Part shown: positions 13,548 through 16,533 of the stretch, piece by piece
How the letters are laid out: each line of letters starts with the position of its first letter
Numbering within the stretch: the stretch's first letter is position 1
NCBI GenBank assembly: GCA_030045175.1
Contig: JASIBM010000119.1
Coordinates: forward strand, 1-16,533
From: Streptosporangiaceae bacterium
Lineage (GTDB): Bacteria; Actinomycetota; Actinomycetes; Streptosporangiales; Streptosporangiaceae
Reading direction: 5' to 3'
DNA: 16,533 nt
Notes under the pieces: generated by a model
Told to the model about the DNA's origin: nothing
Database searches by the model: none
What the model saw: the letters and a program-made list of their open reading frames with translations, nothing else
Made by a program: the position numbers and the translations under genes

Positions 13548-15323
13548 ATGAACGGCGACGGGTTGTCTGGCGACGGGCTGGCTAGCACCGGGCTTGGGCT
13601 GGTGGTGGGGACCGTTCCCGCGACGCCGCTCCAGTTCTCCGTAGGGCTGGCTCCTGGTCAGTACGCGCAACTTGACGACGTCGTGGTGACACAGCGGCCG
13701 TTGCCCGGGCAGCAGCAGGTGCGGATCGCTGGCGTGGTGACGAACGTGGAGGCCGTGCACGAGGGCGCCAGGTTCGCCTCCGACGTGTTCTTGATCGAGC
13801 AGGGTGCGCTGCCCGCGGAGGTCTGCGAGGTGGCCGAGGTGACCGTGACCAGGGTGGAGCCTGAGTTGTACGTGCCGCCGCTGCCGGGTGCCACGGTCAC
13901 CCGCGCGGTCGGGGAGCAGCGGGAGTCGGCGCTGTACTTCGACCAGATGGACGGGTCGCGGGTGCCTGTCGGGTTCGGCCGCGACGGCCAGCCGGTCTAC
14001 GTCAACTTCGAGTTCATCGACGGCACCAGGGGCGCGCACGTGTCGATCTCGGGCGTGTCAGGGATCGCGACGAAGACCTCGTTCGCGATGTTCTTGCTGC
14101 ACTCGATCGCCAATTCCGGCGTGCTAGGGGGCGAGGCGCACAACACCAAGGCGCTTGTGTTCAGCGTCAAGGGCGAGGACCTCTTGTTCCTTGACTACGC
14201 CAACAGCAGGCTCAAGCCGGCCGACCAGGCCAGGTACGTCCAGCTCGGCCTGCCTGCCGCGCCGTTCGGGAACGTGCGGGTGTTCGCGCCGCCGCGCAAG
14301 GGCGACCCCGCAGGCACCCCGGACGTGTTCGCGCGGGACCGGGCGGTGAGCCCGTTCTTCTGGACGCTTGCCGAGTTCTGCGAGCAAGAGCTCCTCCAGT
14401 TCGTGTTCGCCGACAGCGAGGACGAGCGCGCCCAGTACACGATGCTGATCGCCCAGGTCGCGGCCAGGTTGCGACGCGACGCGGTCAGGGCCGGGGACGA
14501 GGGCGCGGTCAGGGTCCAGGGGGTAGACGCGGCCAATGACAAGATCATCCGGACCTTCGGCGACCTGGTTGGCTTGCTCGAGGCCGAGCTTGGCGACGAC
14601 GCCACCCGCGGCTCGTGGGTCGCAGGGAGCACGGTCACCGGCAGCGTGAACGCGCTGCTGCGCAGGCTCCGCTCCGCGGTCGCGCCGCTCAGCGTGATCG
14701 TCCGGGGCGACCTCGCCCATAAGGGAGAGCGCTCGATCACGACCTCGCGCGCCCAGGTGACCGTGATCGACCTGCACAACCTGCCCGACCGGGCGCAGCG
14801 GTTCGTCGTCGGCGTGACGCTGCGCACCGAATTCGCCCGCAAGGAGCGGCAGGGCACGTCGCGCCCGCTGATGTTCGTGATGCTCGACGAGCTCAACAAG
14901 TACGCCCCGCGCGAGGGGGACAGCCCGATCAAGCAGATCCTGCTCGACCTGGCCGAGCGCGGCCGGTCGCTTGGCGTCATCCTGATCGGCGCACAGCAGA
15001 CCGCGAGCGAGGTCGAGCGGCGCATCCTGGCGAACTGCGCGATCAGGGTGGCTGGCCGGCTGGACGCCGCCGAGGCGCTCCGGCCCGAGTACGGGTACCT
15101 TCCTCCGGCCCAGCGCCAGCGTGCCACGCTCGCCAAGCCCGGCACGATGTTCATCGCCCAGCCCGATATCCCGGTTCCGCTCGCCGTGGACTTCCCGTTC
15201 CCCGCGTGGGCGACCCGGCCCAGTGAGAAGGGGGAGTGGGCTGGCCACGACGTGGGCCCGGCCAGCCCGGCCGACCCGTTCGCGGCCATCCCCGGCGCCG
15301 ACGATGACCCTCCGCCGTTCTAG
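13548..15323 (+). CDS. HerA-like ATPase (DUF87/FtsK-HerA superfamily)
   Basis: A 591-aa protein. Order seen: an N-terminal beta-barrel-like domain (about 15-110) as in the HAS barrel of HerA; the P-loop ISGVSGIATKTS (167-178); a helical insertion (about 270-350); the hydrophobic Walker B strand PLMFVMLDELNKYAP (440-454); a GAQQTASEVERRILANCAIRV segment with sensor and arginine-finger character; and an acidic, Pro-rich tail. HerA hexamers pump DNA and work with nucleases and Mre11-Rad50 in end processing. The P-loop is unusual: the GK lysine is preceded by Thr rather than Gly. ATG 13548 is chosen as start because similarity begins after it; 46 upstream in-frame residues are basic and unlike the family. 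SbcD follows 65 bases on, suggesting co-transcription. Confidence 0.82.
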   Translation: MNGDGLSGDGLASTGLGLVVGTVPATPLQFSVGLAPGQYAQLDDVVVTQRPLPGQQQVRIAGVVTNVEAVHEGARFASDVFLIEQGALPAEVCEVAEVTVTRVEPELYVPPLPGATVTRAVGEQRESALYFDQMDGSRVPVGFGRDGQPVYVNFEFIDGTRGAHVSISGVSGIATKTSFAMFLLHSIANSGVLGGEAHNTKALVFSVKGEDLLFLDYANSRLKPADQARYVQLGLPAAPFGNVRVFAPPRKGDPAGTPDVFARDRAVSPFFWTLAEFCEQELLQFVFADSEDERAQYTMLIAQVAARLRRDAVRAGDEGAVRVQGVDAANDKIIRTFGDLVGLLEAELGDDATRGSWVAGSTVTGSVNALLRRLRSAVAPLSVIVRGDLAHKGERSITTSRAQVTVIDLHNLPDRAQRFVVGVTLRTEFARKERQGTSRPLMFVMLDELNKYAPREGDSPIKQILLDLAERGRSLGVILIGAQQTASEVERRILANCAIRVAGRLDAAEALRPEYGYLPPAQRQRATLAKPGTMFIAQPDIPVPLAVDFPFPAWATRPSEKGEWAGHDVGPASPADPFAAIPGADDDPPPF

Positions 15324-15376
15324 GCAGGCGGCACGCAAGCCGGTGGCGGGCAGCGACGGGCTGCATGGGAGCGCAC

Positions 15377-15384
15377 GAGGAGGT
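15377..15384 (+). promoter_or_regulatory. Strong ribosome binding site of sbcD
   Basis: GAGGAGGT, a near-perfect anti-16S complement, stands 4 bases before ATG 15389 and fixes the start. Confidence 0.75.
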
Positions 15385-15388
15385 CAGC

Positions 15389-16533
15389 ATGAAGATCTTG
15401 CACACCAGCGACTGGCACGTAGGCAAGGTGCTCAAGGGCAGGGACAGGCACGACGAGCACGAGGCGGTCCTGCGCGGCATCGTCGGCGCCGCCAGGGAGC
15501 ACGACGTGGACCTGGTCCTGGTCGCTGGCGACCTGTTCGAGACCGCCGCGCCCGCGGCGAGGTCGCAGGGGCTGGTGATGCGGACGCTGCTCGCCTTGCG
15601 CGAGGACGGCAGGCAGGTCGTGGTCATCGCGGGGAACCACGACAACGCGGCGCTGCTCGACTCGGTGTACCGGCCGGCGCTTGGCCAGCTCGGGCTGCAC
15701 GTACTCGGCACGCCCAAGCGGCCAGACGCGGGAGGAGTGCTGACGCTGCGCACTCGTGACGGCGAGGCGGCCCGGGTCGCCGCCCTGCCGTTCCTGTCGC
15801 ACCGGTTCGCGGTCCGCGCCGCCGAGATCTTGCTGCACGAGTTCGCCGAGCACACGCTGGACTACGCGCGGCGCATGCAGGCGATCACCGCGTTGCTCAC
15901 CGAGGGCTTCACCGCCGACTGCGTCAACATCGTCATGGCGCACGCCACGCTGCTCGGCGGGCGCCGGGGCGGCGGCGAAAGGGACGTGCAGACCAGCCTG
16001 GACTACGAGCTTCCTGCCAGCATGTTCCCGGCCACCGCGCACTACGTGGCGCTCGGTCACCTGCACAGGCAGCAGGAGATCGCCGGCCCGTGCCCGACCT
16101 TCTACTCGGGCTCGCCGCTTGCGATCGACTTCGGCGAGGAAGCGAACGAGCCTGCCGCGCTGATCGTGACCGCCGAGCCGGGAATCCGCGCGGACGCCAG
16201 ATCCGTGCCGATCACCGGCGGGCGGCGCCTGCGCACGATCCGCGGCACGCTCGACCAGGTGATCGCCGAGGGCGAGCAGGCAGGGGATGCGTACCTGCGG
16301 GTCGTGCTCGCCGAATCGAGCCGGGCCGGCCTGGGTGACCTGGTGCGGGACAAGCTGCCGAACGCGCTCGAGGTGTCGCTCGACGACGCGCACCGCAAGG
16401 GGCGCGGCGGCGCCGGGGAAAAAGGCCGGCCGAGCAGGGCCGGACGAAGCCCGCGGGATTTGTTCGCTGATTACCTGACCGAGAATGACATCGATGACCC
16501 GCGGGTCGGGACTATGTTCGCTGAATTGCTCGA
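15389..16533 (+). CDS. sbcD: SbcD/Mre11 exonuclease subunit, 3' end outside window
   Basis: A calcineurin-like phosphoesterase; 381 codons are visible and the frame is still open at the right edge. The Mre11 phosphodiesterase motifs are all present: SDWHVGK (Asp8, His10), AGDLFE (Asp48), GNHD (83-86 region), MAHAT and ALGHLH. After the nuclease domain comes the capping domain (about 270-340), then a basic Gly/Arg-rich stretch and LFADYLTEND, the C-terminal SbcC/Rad50-contact region. With SbcC it trims DNA ends and hairpins in an ATP-dependent way. A rad50-like sbcC is expected just to the right, giving a HerA-Mre11-Rad50 block like the archaeal one. No nurA gene is visible. Confidence 0.93.
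   Translation, partial: MKILHTSDWHVGKVLKGRDRHDEHEAVLRGIVGAAREHDVDLVLVAGDLFETAAPAARSQGLVMRTLLALREDGRQVVVIAGNHDNAALLDSVYRPALGQLGLHVLGTPKRPDAGGVLTLRTRDGEAARVAALPFLSHRFAVRAAEILLHEFAEHTLDYARRMQAITALLTEGFTADCVNIVMAHATLLGGRRGGGERDVQTSLDYELPASMFPATAHYVALGHLHRQQEIAGPCPTFYSGSPLAIDFGEEANEPAALIVTAEPGIRADARSVPITGGRRLRTIRGTLDQVIAEGEQAGDAYLRVVLAESSRAGLGDLVRDKLPNALEVSLDDAHRKGRGGAGEKGRPSRAGRSPRDLFADYLTENDIDDPRVGTMFAELL

Noticed and set aside
14124..15338. Long minus-strand open frames opposite the HerA-like gene
   Set aside because: They have Arg/His/Gly-rich composition typical of antisense frames in GC-rich DNA. The plus-strand frame has the Walker motifs.

Overview
This is a GC-rich window in actinobacterial style. 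It has third-position GC bias, GTG/ATG starts, tightly packed genes with 4-base start/stop overlaps, a secreted sedolisin, and a HerA-like/SbcD pair. I would not name a genus from it.

Region 1 (1-7203, minus strand) is one operon read right to left: a homocitrate/isopropylmalate synthase-like enzyme, LysW, a diaminopimelate-decarboxylase-like PLP enzyme, LysX, LysY, LysZ and a class I/II aminotransferase that runs off the left edge. This is a LysW (amino-group carrier protein, AmCP) cassette. LysX ligates an amino acid to the LysW tail, LysZ phosphorylates its side-chain carboxylate and LysY reduces it to a semialdehyde, all while the amino group is masked. Actinobacteria normally make lysine through diaminopimelate, so a LysW cassette beside tailoring and export genes most likely makes a non-protein amino acid or small peptide. 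Streptomyces vazabitide-type AmCP clusters are the precedent.

Region 2 (7203-10913, minus strand) is a second unit: a stand-alone thioester-reductase-like SDR, an ATP-grasp ligase of the amino-acid-ligase type and an MFS exporter. A hairpin sits at its end. Just beyond it a promoter overlapping a perfect inverted repeat (7117-7145) appears to drive Region 1.

Region 3 (11187-13256, minus strand) is a secreted S53 sedolisin with its own strong hairpin terminator. Region 4 (13548 to the end, plus strand) is a HerA-like ATPase followed by SbcD/Mre11, cut by the right edge. This is DNA-end processing and probably unrelated to the cluster.

The most striking observation is that the LysW here ends in Asp-Trp-Gly-Gln. 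Known LysW proteins end in Glu, whose gamma-carboxyl is the attachment point. A Gln has no free gamma-carboxyl, so the carrier must be deamidated first (as Pup is by Dop), or be loaded in another way, or the base must be an error. Other oddities are altered active-site residues in the homocitrate-synthase-like enzyme and LysZ, in-frame minisatellites in the aminotransferase and decarboxylase genes, and one family of GC hairpin elements sitting in frame inside lysZ (twice), lysX and the decarboxylase gene.
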